Source: Jimgerdemannia flammicorona (taxonomy: Eukaryota; Mucoromycota; Endogonomycetes; Endogonales; Endogonaceae). Taken from it: 14,007 bases of DNA. The stretch covers positions 1-14,007 of the forward strand of contig RBNI01004468.1 of the NCBI GenBank assembly GCA_003990745.1. The letters are read 5' to 3'. The position numbers were made by a program, and so were the translations under genes. Of this stretch, positions 1 through 8,397 are shown in pieces. Below the pieces are notes generated by a model, which worked only from the letters and a program-made list of their open reading frames with translations, made no database searches and was not told the origin of the DNA. Position 1 is the first letter of the stretch. Each line of letters begins with the position of its first letter.

Positions 1-80
1 AAAAAGAGATTATCGTGCTTCTTCCTATAGGCCTCCAGGACATCTTTGTGAATAGTATCAGTACTTAGCAAATATAAATC

Positions 81-438
81 ATGCTTGAGGAGGCCAAAGA
101 TACTATGCAATTGATCACTCTCGATGGTTGTGAATGGTTGGTCTGTACACACAATCCAGTGAATGAGCCGATTTCAAAATTCTGCCAAAGAGTATGGCTA
201 AATATTTTTGATTAAACAGCATTGTTGGTACAGAAATGGTCAGGCAATTGGATAAACATATCCACCACAGCTTGGATGTTGATTTTATTTGTCTTTATGT
301 TCTTTTTGATTTTGTCAGAGTGCTTGTCTTTTATGTGTCAATTTATGTTCGAAGTCATATCCCCAAGCATTTTGAACTTCTGACTGATGCAGTTTATGGG
401 GGTGGATGAAACAATATCATGTGTGTGTCAAAACAAAT
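81..438 (+). pseudogene. possible degraded coding segment, unrecognised
   Basis: Reading the frame that starts at the ATG at 81 gives a protein-like stretch broken by only two internal stops (near 213 and 381) before the TAA at 436-438. The first half is mixed and polar; the second half is hydrophobic (rich in Leu, Phe, Met, Val) and could have been a membrane segment. The same frame extends upstream to position 3 with two further stops. I recognise no domain. It may equally be chance openness in a moderately AT-rich region. No promoter, intron pair or neighbour gives support. Confidence 0.22.
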
Positions 439-715
439 AAAAAGTATCAATAGGTGTGTCTTAATTTTTTACCTGCAATAATTACAAACAACATCATCTC
501 CTATCTTAGCACAATGATGCCAGATTTCAGAGTGAGGATTGTGTAGAAAGTGTGGAACTATCAGGGATGTTTGACTTAAAGCATTATTGGTACTGTGAAC
601 TGTTGAAGACTGATCTATCGACATGTGTGTTTGTATATTTGCATATGCATGTATATGCATGTATGTATATTGTATATGTATGTATATTATATTATAGACA
701 CATCTGGCATATGAG
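439..715. other. gene-free segment with alternating TA/TG/CA tract
   Basis: I see no gene here. Bases about 624-706 are a simple alternating purine-pyrimidine tract of TGTATA/TGCATA type, containing the perfect 10-bp palindrome TGCATATGCA at 640-649. Short open frames across this part have repetitive composition and are not credible proteins. Confidence 0.6.
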
Positions 716-1010
716 TCATATGGAGGATTTGGATTGGAGGATTCAGTTGAAGGATTCAGATTTGGATGAGGATTGAAGGATTTGAATTGGAGGATTTGGA
801 TTGAGTGATTCAGATTGAGTAATTCAAATTGAGTGATTCAGATTGAGTGATTCAGATTGAGTGATTCAGATTGGGGTAATTTGGATAGATGATTTGGATG
901 GGGTGATTCAGATGGATGATTCAGATTAATCTGAGTTGATTTGGATGGCTTTGGATTTGAGATTCAGATCAAACCATTATGTGATAAATCAAATCCAGAT
1001 TTGATTCAAA
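716..1010. repeat. degenerate 14-bp minisatellite
   Basis: Between 799 and 910 eight units lie in exact 14-bp register: 799, 813, 827, 841, 855, 869, 883 and 897. The best unit is GATTGAGTGATTCA, repeated perfectly at 799, 841 and 855. A 13-bp unit follows at 911. Flanking sequence from about 716 to 798 and 924 to 1010 is built from related pieces (GGATT, GATTCAG, GATTTG) in looser spacing. The array ends at the point where retrotransposon Gag-like sequence begins, so it probably replaced or was joined to the 5' end of the element. The short ORF ending at 776 is translated repeat and is not a gene. Confidence 0.85.
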
Positions 1011-2540
1011 TTGACTTGTTTGGAGTACTACCAACTACTCAACCCCAAACCAGAAGCAGGCCCTACTACTACTCTATCTGAATCTGAAACCAATACTGAA
1101 CCAGAACTTGACTTTGAATTAAGTCCATCTGAAATCAGATATACAACTGATTCTATCTACTTTAATGCTGAGCAAACTCAATTACATGAGAATCAAACCA
1201 AAGAGGAGGAGGAGTATCTTAGTGAATTTGATCCCGGATACACTACCAAAGGAAACACACCTCCATCAGGCCAGAATATACCTACACAGTATCAAACAGC
1301 TATCTATCGAGCTCTTACTCCAGATCCACAACTATTACTCCAGCAACTTACACAGACTCAAAGAACACCCTCACACTCTGCACCAGTACCTCAAGTAGTA
1401 CCAGTAATACCACTATCAGTATTCCAACTGCCTTCAGTAAACAATATGGTGAACCAACAGATTCTGGACCTCATAGCCCAGGTAGCCATAATGGTAGCAA
1501 CCATTACTGCCTTAGCTGAACAGACCCGACCTATCAAAAATCTGAGCCTACCTACCTTCAATGGTACTGCACAAGAAGTCTAAAGCTTCATTAGTGTAGT
1601 TGACACCAATTTTGAAGCCAATCAATGGACCAATGAGTGAGTTACTGACCACCTTCTGACAAACAATCAAGACCACACTCTGGAACAACTCTTTGCTACT
1701 ACTATAGCCTATGTCTGCCAAGTTGTTACATTCTTCTGAGGACCTACTGAAGAATGGTGGTGAATCCTTCCTGAAAAACCTCTCACATGGGACACCCAAC
1801 CTACAGTAATTGCCCAGAATGCAGCAAACAATGCCCTAGGATATGGAGCCCATCCTGCAGCCCCTGGACTCAAACAACTCATGATTGCTCAATACTGCAG
1901 TGAAACTATGATCGCTGAATCCTGAGTAAAACTCCACAACCTCAAATTTGATATATATGGCAAGGAAGAATTTGAAACCTTCTGCACAAAACTCGAGTTA
2001 CTTCTGAACACTGTTGGCCTAGGATATATTGCCAATGATGAAGTGTGAAATGGTACACGAGCAGACCACCTATTTGATATACTATCTGAATGGCTTACCA
2101 GAAAAATCTGAGAACAAGGCCACTCAGTTGGTTGTGACCACCAACAATGGTGCCTAGTAAGAATCAAGACCATGGTCAAGTAAATCCTAACAGCTGGACC
2201 CATCCTGCTCCGAAGACAATTCAATAACAAGGAAAAGACTTGGACCAAGAAAGAAGAACCCAAGCATGAAGCATCCCAAGCTCCCTCAACATCCACCTCA
2301 TAGATACCCAGAAATCATGAACCCACCCAGCTGAGTATTTTCAAGAAACTCACCAAAGGAGAAAGGAATGAACTTCGAAGAAGTAGAGCATGCTTCTATT
2401 GCCAAAATACAGGACACATGGCCAGTGCCTGCCCCAACTGAAAACCCCAAACAACAACACAAGCAACTGTTACTACTCTGCACCACCTCAATAACCTGAC
2501 CACTAGAACACTAGACTTTGTCAAGTTAAGATAAACTGCT
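1011..2540 (+). pseudogene. gag: Gag polyprotein region with CCHC zinc knuckle, broken
   Basis: This is the Gag part of the element: capsid-like and nucleocapsid sequence that packages RNA. The first open stretch runs from the ATG at 1011 to a TAA at 1581 (190 codons). It is rich in Pro, Thr, Gln and Glu, ending in a region resembling the start of a retrotransposon Gag domain. The same frame continues with stops at roughly 1638, 1737, 1921, 2046 and 2109 to the nucleocapsid. There a perfect CX2CX4HX4C knuckle is encoded at 2391-2432 (Cys 2391, Cys 2400, His 2415, Cys 2430), preceded by a basic stretch with several Lys and Arg. The true N-terminus may be missing, because repeat DNA abuts the first ATG. 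Confidence 0.88.
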
Positions 2541-2930
2541 AAGGCCCCAACCAAAGGAAGTCAAAAAGCAGTTGGATATGACCTGTATGTAGCTGAAGAA
2601 GCTACAGTTTCCAACCAAGAAGTCAAGCAAGTCTATACAGAAATCAGCATCCAAATCCCTAAAGGATATGTTGGAAGAATATGCTGTCACAGCAGCCTAG
2701 CATTGAAAGGACTCTCAGTAGAAGGAGGAGTTATTGATGAAGATTATACAGGCGAAATTATTGTCCTTATCCAAAACCACAGTTGGACATCCTTCAAGAT
2801 CTCCATAGATTTCTGCATTGCCCAGATCCTATTTGAAAAAATCAAGTCAACCCTAACAGTCAAGGAAGTCTCTGAACTACTATCCACCATCTGAGGATCC
2901 AAAGGATTTGGCTCATCAAACAAGGCCCCA
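2541..2930 (+). pseudogene. dUTPase domain inside the Gag-Pol frame, broken in motif 5
   Basis: This segment encodes a trimeric-type dUTPase (dUTP to dUMP plus pyrophosphate), in frame with Gag upstream and protease downstream. All five family motifs appear in order. Motif 1 is GYDLY at about 2574-2588. Motif 2 is GRICCHSSLA at 2673-2702, where the usual PRS reads CHS. Motif 3 is GVIDEDYTGE at 2727-2756, with the catalytic Asp codon at 2736. Motif 4 is IDFCIAQIL at about 2805-2831. Motif 5 is GSKGFGSS at 2895-2918, preceded by TGA at 2892 where the family has Arg. The length of about 115 residues fits the family. The motif 2 His and the TGA are each explained by one CpG transition (CGC to CAC, CGA to TGA). 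The position between CCHC knuckle and protease resembles betaretroviruses, not non-primate lentiviruses, where dUTPase lies between RNase H and integrase. A captured host dUTPase gene is the other possibility, but the continuous frame and shared decay favour an element domain. Confidence 0.9.
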
Positions 2931-3080
2931 GTCCAACCTACCATGAACAAAGAAGAACAATTCTACAAGAAAATCAAAGACAGATATGTACCAAGTGGCT
3001 GATGCCCCCATGATATTGGAATGTACTCTTCCCAAATGATTGATGATTGCTTCTCTTGTATCAATGAACTGGCTCAAAGA

Positions 3081-3450
3081 AGAACCAATAGAAGGAAAGC
3101 TCCTACAACCGAAATCACCACCATTGGATCAGACAAACTGCTTACACTTCAAGCTTTTGTCAACTGAGCACCTGTCAAGATTATAATAGACAGCGGTGCC
3201 TCAGGCAACTTCATCAATGAAAAAACAGCCAACAGACTCAAGGTCTTCACCTCTCTGGTATAACAAACTCAAGCAGTTGTCACAGCTAATGGAACCTCAC
3301 ATGTCATTAGCAAGGAAGTCCACAACCTACTCTTCTGAATTAGTGACTATTGAGTACATGTTACCCTCCAAATTGTACCACTTTCTGACAATGAGATCAT
3401 TCTTGGAACTCTATGGTTAAAATAAGAAAACCCCATGATTGATTGGATAA
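3081..3450 (+). pseudogene. retropepsin-type aspartic protease, broken
   Basis: The protease cleaves the Gag-Pol precursor. The active-site motif IIIDSGAS is encoded at 3180-3203, with the catalytic Asp codon at 3189. About 70 codons later a GTLWL sequence (about 3402-3418) occupies the place of the conserved GxxW/L-type motif that closes Ty3 proteases. Stops interrupt the frame at 3165, at the TAA near 3261, and at two TGA codons between. The approximately 90-codon span is normal. It is in frame with the dUTPase upstream and the RT downstream. Confidence 0.82.
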
Positions 3451-3689
3451 ACTATTCTCTGACCATCAAGAAAGGACACCACAACTTCAAACTGCAAGGT
3501 GAAAAGGACCCACTCAGTTCTAGTGACCCTAAACCAAAGATCACCCATATCAATAAGTTACAACTCAAGAAATTGGCCAAGAAATGTCCTCTCTTCATCA
3601 TCTCCATCTGCACATCCAAAGGAGAACTCAAGAACTCTGAAGAAGACTTTTCCAAAGTTGACAACCATGTCAGACCATTACTCTAGAAA

Positions 3690-4690
3690 TTCTGAGACAT
3701 ATTCCCAAAGAAGCTTCCAAAAGGCCTACCTCTTAAATAAGCAGTAGACCATACCATCAAGACTATTCTAGATGCCAAGCCAGCCTTCAAGTCAATCTAC
3801 TACATATCGCTGAGAGAAATTGATGCACTTAAGAAGGAAATTGACAAACTCCTAGAACAAGGATTCATCAGACTCAGTGTATCACCCTATGGTACACCAG
3901 TCCTCTTTGTTGTAAAGAAAGGAGGAGACTTGCAAATATGCATTGATTACCACAACCTCAATGAACAGACCATCAAGAACTATTGCCCATTACTCAGAAT
4001 CGATGAAATATTCGATAGACTTACCAACCCACAATTCATAAGCTCTTTTGACCTGCAAAATAATTACTAGCAAATTTCCATGAAAGAAGAAGACATCTAC
4101 AAGACAGCCTTCCAAACTTGCTATGGACATTTTGAATTCCTGGTTATACCTTTTGGCTTAACTAATACTCCAGCAACCTTCCAGACACTGATGAACACCA
4201 TCCTGCACCCATATCTGGACAAATTTGTTGTTATCTATATCAATGACATCCTAGTCTTCAGCAAAACCCTGGAAGAACATCTCAAATACCTTGAACTAGT
4301 ACTACTGAAACTCCAAGAAAACCAACTCTTTGCAAAACTCAGCAAGTATGAATTTCTCCTGAAGGAAATTCAATTCCTTAGACATATTGTCATCCCAAAT
4401 GGAATCAAAGTAGACCTCAGCAAAATCTCTGCAATCAAGGATTGGCCCAGACCCAAGAAGCTAAAGGACCTACAGTCATTCCTGGGATTAGTAAACTATT
4501 ATAGACGATTTGTTGCCAACTTCACCAAAATCACTACCACTCTTACCCAAATGACCAAGTACAGCAAGAAAGAAGAACAGTCCTGGACCACAAAATAAGA
4601 AAAAGACTTCAACAATCTTATAAATTGGGGACCTGAGCAAGATACCACCTTTCAAGCACTGAAGGATGCCTTGATAACTACTCCAGTAAA
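3690..4690 (+). pseudogene. reverse transcriptase domain, active site altered (YIND)
   Basis: Typical Ty3/gypsy RT. The N-terminal part includes the sequence LLEQGFI then SPYGTPVLFV at about 3850-3915. The first catalytic Asp lies in FDL (codon 4050). PFGLTNTPATFQ is at about 4152-4187, then VIYINDILVFS at about 4230-4262. A thumb/connection region follows with FLGLVNYYRRF at about 4479-4511. The longest open piece is 4080-4598 (172 codons). The catalytic box reads YIND (4236-4247) where the family has Y-x-D-D, so the first Asp of the pair is Asn. This requires only GAT to AAT after a C, a CpG transition. A TAG at 4068-4070 and a TAA at 4596-4598 interrupt the frame. The domain is certain; function is lost. 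Confidence 0.97.
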
Positions 4691-4699
4691 ACCCTGCTC

Positions 4700-5070
4700 T
4701 ACTATATGAAGTTACTACTGATGCCTCTGATCTAGCTCTTAGAGCAGTACTCATGCAAGAAGGACACCCTGTGGCCTATCATTCCCACAAGTTCAATGAT
4801 GCCGAAATCAACTATACAACTCACAAGAAGGAAATGCTAGCCATTGTAGACACTCTGATCAAATGGCAACCATACCTAGAAAGAGTACACTTTATTGTAC
4901 TGACTGACTACAAGTCATTAGTCAACATCAAGACACAGACTACCCTTTCTCGAAAGTAAGTCAGATGGATGAAAGTCCTCACCAACTTTGACTATGAAAT
5001 CCAGTATCACCCTGGCAAGGAAAATATTATTGCCAATGCAATATCCAGACCACTAATTGAAGAAGTTATC
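4700..5070 (+). pseudogene. RNase H domain, frameshifted and last catalytic Asp altered
   Basis: RNase H removes the RNA strand of the RNA-DNA hybrid. It follows RT but sits one frame over; a single missing base near 4684-4700 explains the shift. Visible motifs are VTTDASDLAL (Asp codon 4720), KKEMLAIV (Glu codon 4831) and LTDYKSL (Asp codon 4906). The C-terminal motif at about 5026-5049 reads IIANAISRP. The last normally contains Asp (ADxLSR); here codon 5035 is AAT, again a CpG-type transition from CCGAT. A TAA follows the RK codons near 4957, and another ends the segment near 5071. Confidence 0.94.
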
Positions 5071-6330
5071 TAAACCCTCACCTTGGTTACAAACTCCATT
5101 ATGGAAGAAATTATCACCACATGTGCTGATAATAAAGAAGCTCAAGCACTCCGAGAAATCCTGAGCAGTGACAATGCTGACAAGCATACCCAGTACAACT
5201 AATACCAACTCAAGGATAATACTATCTACTATAAGGACAGATTGTATGTTCCAAACAACTGAGACCTCCAAAGGACTATCCTATTCAAATGTCATGATGC
5301 CCCTATAGCTGGACATTTAGGATTTGACAAATGCTATGAAGTTATCTTCCGAAACTTCTATTGGCCCCATATAGCAGATCAGCTCAAGACCTACATCACT
5401 TCCTGTAATGCCTACCAATGCAACAAGTCCTCAATACTAGCAAAACCTAGCCTACTCTACCCTATCCCAGTATCATCCACTAATTGGAAACAAATCTCTA
5501 TGGACTTCATTATATAACTACCCTGAACCAAGAATGGGAAAGATATAATTGTTGTCTTTATAGATTATCTCAGCAAACAAGCCCACTTTGTGCTAACTAC
5601 TACTACTGCAACAGCACCAGATATAGCTACACTCTTATTTGACAACATCTTCTGCTATCATGGTCTTCCTAAAATCATTATTAGCGACTGAGACCTGAAA
5701 TTCACCAGTTATTTTTGGAAAGCCCTCCATACACACCTTGGAACAAAACTTGTACTATTCACAGCCTTTCACCCTGAAACTGATGGCAAAACCGAAAGAA
5801 TGAACTGAACTCTAGAATAAATACTAAGGAACTATGTCTCCTACAGACAAGATGATTGGCATGAATACCTCACTATAGTTGAGTTTGTCTATAATAACAG
5901 CAAGCAAGCCTCTCTTGGAATGACCCCATTCTTCGCCAATACTGAACAAAACCCAAACACCTCTTTGACACTTATCTGAACTACTGAAGAACTCTCCACA
6001 GTCGAAGCTGTTGAAGAATTCCTGCTCTGAATGTGTAATCTAAGCCAGATCACAATTGAGAATTTATCACAAGCTCAAGAACAACAGTTACAGTATGTTA
6101 ACCAATACCGCTGAGAAGAAATCTTCAATATCAGAGAAAAAGTTCTACTGGACATCCGAGGATACTGAGTTGACAACCTCAAGTACAGACCATCTACAAA
6201 GCTGAACAGCAAGTTTATTGGACTATTCAAAGTCATTGCACAAGTCTCTCCAACCTCCTACAAATTGGTGCTACTAGATATCATTAAGATCTACCCAGTC
6301 TTCAATGTTCAATGTCTCAAGTGATATAAT
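5071..6330 (+). pseudogene. integrase, DD35E triad retained but zinc finger and frame broken
   Basis: The integrase inserts element cDNA. The N-terminal HHCC finger is seen as CHDAPIAGHLG (His codons 5293 and 5314) and SCNAYQCNKSS (from 5401). Relatives typically have CxxCxR here; the second Cys is Tyr (codon 5413) and the following Arg position is Cys (5419), both single transitions. The core carries Asp (5503, in SMDFI), Asp (5686, in ISD followed by TGA) and Glu (5794, in TDGKTERMN). There are 60 residues between the Asp codons and exactly 35 between the second Asp and Glu. The TGA after the second Asp sits where families have Arg (SDRxxxF), consistent with CGA to TGA. The C-terminal part (SSTKLNSKFIGLFKV type, about 6190-6235) resembles the GPF/Y module. 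Roughly ten stops are scattered across it. Confidence 0.95.
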
Positions 6331-6384
6331 GAAAATAACAATGAGCTATTCCCAAACCAGACCACTGAACCACCTGCACCTATC

Positions 6385-6567
6385 ATTATTAATGACCAGG
6401 AAGAATATGAAGTTGAACAAATTCTCAACAAATGTGGACACAAGAACCATCATGAGTACCTTGTCAAATGGAAAGGTTATCCAATGTATGATGCAACCTG
6501 GGAACCCAAGACCAATCTCCAGAATGCTACTGACTTAGTTCAGGAGTATGACTCCCTGAATAACTAA
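6385..6567 (+). pseudogene. chromodomain at the integrase C-terminus
   Basis: A chromodomain targets integration to modified chromatin and defines chromoviruses. The frame shared with integrase reads QEEYEVEQILNK, then HEYLVKWKGYP, then ATWEP and LQNATDLVQEY. It contains the canonical aromatic positions: Tyr of EYEVE, Trp of VKWKGY and Trp of TWEP. It ends with TAA at 6565-6567. About 58 residues is normal length. No stop interrupts this domain, making it the best-preserved part of Pol. Confidence 0.92.
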
Positions 6568-6981
6568 AAACCAAATACCTGGCACCTATCAGTATACACT
6601 ATATATTACCCCCCTGAACATTATAATTATCATGAACAAAATCAAGAACTCAGTAAGACAAGACAAAGAATACCGACCCTCTGAAAAAAATAGCATAACT
6701 GAAAGCAAGCCTATTCTCCTCATATCACTGGTGAGAAACAAGGTATAGACATTTAAGAAGATTCCTTAGAGGAAATTCTCCAGCAGTGAATGATGTCAGA
6801 ATCACTTCTGGTACATAGCATTGAACATATGACCCTTTAACATGTGAATCCAACATGTAGACAACTGTACTATGAGCATGCCACTTTCTGAAAAAATGGA
6901 CTTTACTGGACTTTTGATCTCCCAAATAGTGTAACAATACTAGAACAAAATTAGAAGGCCCCAACAAGAACATTGAAAGCT
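6568..6981 (+). pseudogene. C-terminal Pol extension or 3' leader, degraded
   Basis: The integrase/chromodomain frame stays protein-like for about 135 codons beyond the TAA at 6565. It is interrupted by about nine stops, some of them TGA. Readable pieces such as SVYTIYYPPEHYNYHEQNQ and YYEHATF suggest decayed coding sequence rather than untranslated DNA. I recognise no domain. It could be a C-terminal tail of Pol read through a mutated codon, or A/C-rich untranslated sequence that looks coding by composition. Confidence 0.4.
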
Positions 6982-7285
6982 AAGAAGGGGAGAGTTGTAA
7001 GCATACAACCTCCAAGCCACAGAAATCACACATCACCCTCTGAACAAGCCACCGAGATCACACACAATAGCTGAACAAATCTGGAAATCACCTGCTCAAT
7101 CACAAAGTTGAGTCAAACTGAAGTCACAGTGCACAAAGCTGAGTCAACATGAAGTCATGGAACATAAGATTCACACAAATGGAATCTTACCAATCAGGAC
7201 CAAATGTATATATACTGGGCACTGAGACATGTCAAAACAAAGAACCAAAACAAACAACAACCACAACTTCTGAACATATACAAAC
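6982..7285 (+). promoter_or_regulatory. polypurine tract, LTR-like start and promoter-like block
   Basis: A 13-base purine run (AAGAAGGGGAGAG, 6982-6994) is followed by TGTAAG at 6996. That is the layout of a Ty3/gypsy polypurine tract and the TG start of a 3' LTR. A hairpin GTTGTA/TACAAC (arms 6994-6999 and 7004-7009) spans the junction. Downstream lie two tandem 31-bp repeats (7101-7131 and 7132-7162), each with a perfect TGAGTCA (7109-7115, 7140-7146). Next come an 8-bp inverted repeat TAAGATTC/GAATCTTA (7165-7172, 7182-7189), a CCAAT box (7190-7194) and TATATATA (7207-7214). The ATG of the next ORF is 72 bases after the TATA box. This looks like a U3/promoter region. Confidence 0.6.
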
Positions 7286-8383
7286 ATGACTACTGAGATC
7301 TATAACTGCATCCGCGCTGACATTTGGAATACCATTATCAACCAAGCCACACCCCCTCTGTCTCTTATGAATATCTATAGCCTAGTATCCCTCTACTTTA
7401 TGGAAGTCTGATGGAATGCCCTGAACATGCTTAATGAGGTCCACCAAATCAGACAAATCTCAATCTACTACCAGATCGGCTATCTCCTAGAAGACATGGT
7501 TGAATACCACCATAATACAGATATTACCCAGATATCTCAACACCAGAAGCTCATTGCCCACAAATATAGAGAACTCTTCTACAAGTACAGCACCTTTATT
7601 CCTTGCCTCCAAGTTACTACCAGGAAAATGGTTGCTACTCTGTCTTATGGCCAAATCGATGACATAATATAAGAACTCAACCACAAGTATCTCGAGTATA
7701 TCCAGACTACTGACAGAACCTTTTCGCACCCCGACGACCACATCCTGCAAATGCTCTAAGTTGGATACACTATAAAGGATATCTACAATATAATCTGATT
7801 TGATGAAGATGAAGTAGAAGACAACGATCCCTCCAATGCCAATATAACCTTGAGCCAAGGATCTCTGCCAACTCTGATCACACCACCAACCCTACTGATG
7901 AACTTACAACAGTTCATAACTACATATGAGACTTATTGGGACAATGACCACTGGTATGAATACCAACCTGCATTTATCCCTGATTACTTCAACTACAATG
8001 AAGAGACTGGAGAACACAATCTATACCTTCAGACAACCCTCAAGATTGAACCAACAACTCCACTACTCAAGTATGAATGACATGAACCACAGCCACCAGC
8101 TTACTACAACTCTGTGACTTATAGTACTGTAACCTATAGAAAGTATGCAGACAGCGAATCTGATAAAAGTGAAGATGATGCACTCCTCCTTTGCCCACCA
8201 ACACCTTATCCAGCATACAAGACAGATGATGCTATCCTATAGGACAGTGATGAAGTTCCAATATATTATTACCTCAGTGAATAAGGAGAAGTAATCCATA
8301 AACTACTCTTCTTAGATGACTACTTCATCAGAGATGATGTCATCGATGGTGATATTATCGAAGACTACCCAGACAGTGTCTAA
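7286..8383 (+). pseudogene. unrecognised third ORF (about 365 codons) after the chromodomain, broken
   Basis: From the ATG at 7286 one frame reads to TAA 8381-8383 with seven internal stops (first TGA 7409, TAA 7670, TAA 7757, TGA 8078 among them) and no frameshift. The N-terminal half is mixed and helical-looking. The C-terminal half is rich in Tyr, Pro, Asp and Glu, with acidic patches such as DEDEVEDNDP and DSESDKSEDD and the end DDVIDGDIIEDYPD. I see no signal peptide, membrane anchor, zinc knuckle or enzyme motif, so it is not a convincing Env. Base composition and decay style match the Gag-Pol region. It may be an accessory gene between Pol and the 3' LTR, an ORF within an unusually long LTR, or the start of a Gag from a second copy. 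Similarity to the Gag at 1011 is not visible by eye. Confidence 0.55.
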
Positions 8384-8397
8384 ACCTATAAATAGCT

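Noticed and set aside
552..776. 74-codon + strand ORF upstream of the minisatellite.
   Set aside because: Its residues come from the alternating TA/TG tract and the 14-bp repeat; composition is repetitive and nothing supports expression.
716..1010. CRISPR-like or telomeric array.
   Set aside because: Units are contiguous 14-mers with no spacers, and the motif does not match TTAGGG-type telomere repeats.
4488..4754. 88-codon minus-strand ORF over the RT-RNase H junction, and similar minus-strand ORFs at 1548, 1889, 3452 and 7487.
   Set aside because: All are antisense shadows of the + strand element, whose domain motifs are unambiguous.
1011..6567. TGA is the most frequent stop in the element and often falls at expected Arg positions, which might suggest a variant genetic code.
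   Set aside because: TAA and TAG also interrupt the same frames, catalytic residues are lost too, and Arg CGA to TGA is the expected result of CpG deamination. The host gene can be modelled with standard codons.
7286..8383. Third ORF as an envelope gene of an errantivirus-like element.
   Set aside because: No signal peptide, fusion-type segment, Cys pattern or C-terminal membrane anchor can be seen.
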